A stretch of 64,000 nucleotides of DNA from Lagopus muta (Eukaryota > Chordata > Aves > Galliformes > Phasianidae). Position numbers and translations under genes: made by a program. Positions 63,099 to 64,000 of this stretch are shown one piece after another. A model generated the notes under the pieces. It saw nothing but the letters and a program-made list of their open reading frames with translations, had not been told where the DNA came from and searched no databases. The stretch lies in contig NC_064437.1 of NCBI RefSeq assembly GCF_023343835.1, positions 3,548,001 through 3,612,000 on the forward strand. Reading direction: 5' to 3'. Position 1 is the first letter of the stretch. Each line of letters begins with the position of its first letter.

Positions 63099-63128
63099 TC
63101 TCGCGAGACTGCGACTCTTCTCGCGAGA
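63099..63128. promoter_or_regulatory. Twin TCTCGCGAGA palindromes just upstream of the MYSM1 ATG
   Basis: Two perfect 10-bp palindromes, 63,099-63,108 and 63,119-63,128, with starts exactly 20 bases apart (about two helical turns). The second ends 17 bases before the ATG. TCTCGCGAGA is an established core-promoter element of CpG-island genes, recognised by BANP when unmethylated and also discussed for ZBTB33/Kaiso. Same-face spacing suggests cooperative binding; that part is inference. Confidence 0.85.
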
Positions 63129-63145
63129 GGTGTGAGCCCGCTATC

Positions 63146-63216
63146 ATGGCGGCGGAGGAGCCGGAGGTGGATGTCGAGGGGGATTTGGCGACCGCGCCAG
63201 AGGAGGCGGCCTCAGA
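63146..63216 (+). CDS. MYSM1: MYSM1 first coding exon (5' part only)
   Basis: The ATG at 63,146 has a strong context (A at -3, G at +4). It opens 23 codons plus two bases, starting MAAEEPEVDVEGDL, which matches the human MYSM1 N-terminus MAAEEADVDIEGD as I recall it. The exon ends at a perfect donor, TCAGA|GTGAGT, at 63,216/63,217, so the frame's stop just beyond is intronic. MYSM1 is a nuclear SANT/SWIRM/MPN+ histone H2A deubiquitinase needed for blood-cell and immune development; those domains lie outside the window. Gene order JUN then MYSM1 on the same strand agrees with mammals. ATGGCGGC at the start codon also matches a YY1-type site. Identification rests on a short peptide plus synteny. 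Confidence 0.85.
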
Positions 63217-64000
63217 GTGAGTGAGGGCCGTGCGCGGGCACACCGCCGGTACGGCGCCCGGCCGCTGCGGGGAGCCTGAGTTTGTTCGGCCCGGAGCAAA
63301 GGGGCTGAGGGGAGGCCTTACTGCGGCCGCGGGTCCTCGCAGGGAGCGGAGCGGCGGCGCTGAGCTGTGCGACAGGGCTGAGGGGACGGCGTGGGGCCGT
63401 GCAGCGGGAAGGGCGGGCGGTTGGGGAGCGAATCTGCACCACAGGCGTGGAACGGGCTGTCACACAGGGCACGGTTCGCAGCTAAGGCATGTCTGACCGA
63501 CTTGTGGAGTGAGCGGGCAGCCGTGTTACCCGATCCAGCGGTGCTGGGAGAGAGGAGGGGAATCGCCCTGTGACAGAAAGCAGGCCGTGTGTGGTGTGGA
63601 GCAGCACCTCCTGCTGCACTGCTGGACGGGGTATCGGGCTACTGAGCTGACAGCAGTAATGTTGTTGGCTTGCATACACGAGGATGTGTGCCTGCTTGCA
63701 AAGAGATGTGGGAACTGGTGGCACAAAGCGGTTCAGAGTACAAGAGAATTTGCTTTTAGTACTCTAGCAAGGGAGAGAGGGCTGATGGCTCTTTAGGCAA
63801 GTCTCAATGTTCTGGAAGCAAAGATTTGGATGGCAAGGCATTACATAAATTACCGTGTGGTTTTTGCTATGTTAAGGTAGAATAAAGTTGATTAGTGATG
63901 GTTTTCTGAAGGTAAAAAGCAAATACCGACGGGAAAAGGTAAGCATAGTCTGGACAAAGTCTGTAAGAGCGCTGTCTATCCCATGTGATGAGATTCTATT
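63217..64000 (+). other. MYSM1: Start of MYSM1 intron 1, running off the window
   Basis: Begins with GTGAGT. The first 250 bases are CpG-rich, the rest is ordinary. I find no sequence matching the next MYSM1 coding exon. Open frames here have no recognisable domain. Confidence 0.65.

Larger units (their letters stand above)
62800..63500. promoter_or_regulatory. MYSM1: CpG island at the MYSM1 promoter
   Basis: GC- and CpG-rich block surrounding the first MYSM1 exon, starting right after the CR1 copy. It lacks a TATA box. Elements seen include NRF1-like CGCGCGTGCGC (63,044-63,054) and GGCATGCGCAG (63,069-63,078), and the two TCTCGCGAGA sites listed separately. This is the style of a housekeeping promoter. 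Confidence 0.8.

Noticed and set aside
1..64000. CRISPR arrays, riboswitches, operons, bacterial promoters, endogenous retrovirus
   Set aside because: None seen. The sequence is vertebrate nuclear DNA. No paired long terminal repeats, primer-binding site or retroviral gene frames were recognised.

Overview
The window is nuclear DNA of a bird, most likely a galliform (chicken or a close relative). Three things support this: several 3' ends of avian CR1 LINEs with their ATTCTRTGAT-type tails; an intronless c-Jun gene whose 314-residue product matches the chicken protein as I remember it; and the gene order JUN - CARD/ankyrin gene - MYSM1, all on the + strand. JUN and MYSM1 are also neighbours, in the same orientation, in mammals. 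No bacterial, organellar or viral gene is visible.

Layout. (1) Bases 1 to about 38,300 are an AT-rich gene desert upstream of JUN. It holds truncated CR1 copies, several old MIR-like SINE pieces, simple repeats, a few short tandem duplications, one palindrome/hairpin cluster and two isolated GC/CpG-rich patches. I find no credible protein gene there. (2) About 38,310-40,300 is a strong CpG island containing the JUN promoter (distal and proximal AP-1-type sites, CCAAT, HSE-like and MEF2/RSRF elements), the GC-rich 5' UTR and the single-exon JUN coding region (39,828-40,772). The 3' UTR and poly(A) signals run to about 41,430. (3) About 41,430-59,200 is a second gene-poor stretch with one full CR1 3' end, one small CR1 fragment, one MIR-like fragment, a possible poly(A)-tailed retrocopy and a pair of consensus AP-1 sites. 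(4) 59,667-61,928 is an intact 753-codon open reading frame with an N-terminal CARD and about 16-18 ankyrin repeats. I identify it as CAIAP, an inflammasome adapter reported in non-placental vertebrates. A probable non-coding first exon ends at 59,311. (5) About 62,800-63,500 is a CpG island with two TCTCGCGAGA palindromes and the first coding exon of MYSM1 (63,146-63,216); its first intron runs off the end of the window.

How the genes relate. JUN encodes an AP-1 bZIP factor that acts in the nucleus in stress and growth responses. CAIAP is predicted to work in the cytosol in innate immunity through CARD and ankyrin contacts. MYSM1 is a histone H2A deubiquitinase with roles in blood-cell and immune development. 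They form a conserved neighbourhood rather than an operon, and each appears to have its own promoter. The most interesting item is the intact CARD-ankyrin gene between JUN and MYSM1, an interval where placental mammals are reported to lack it.
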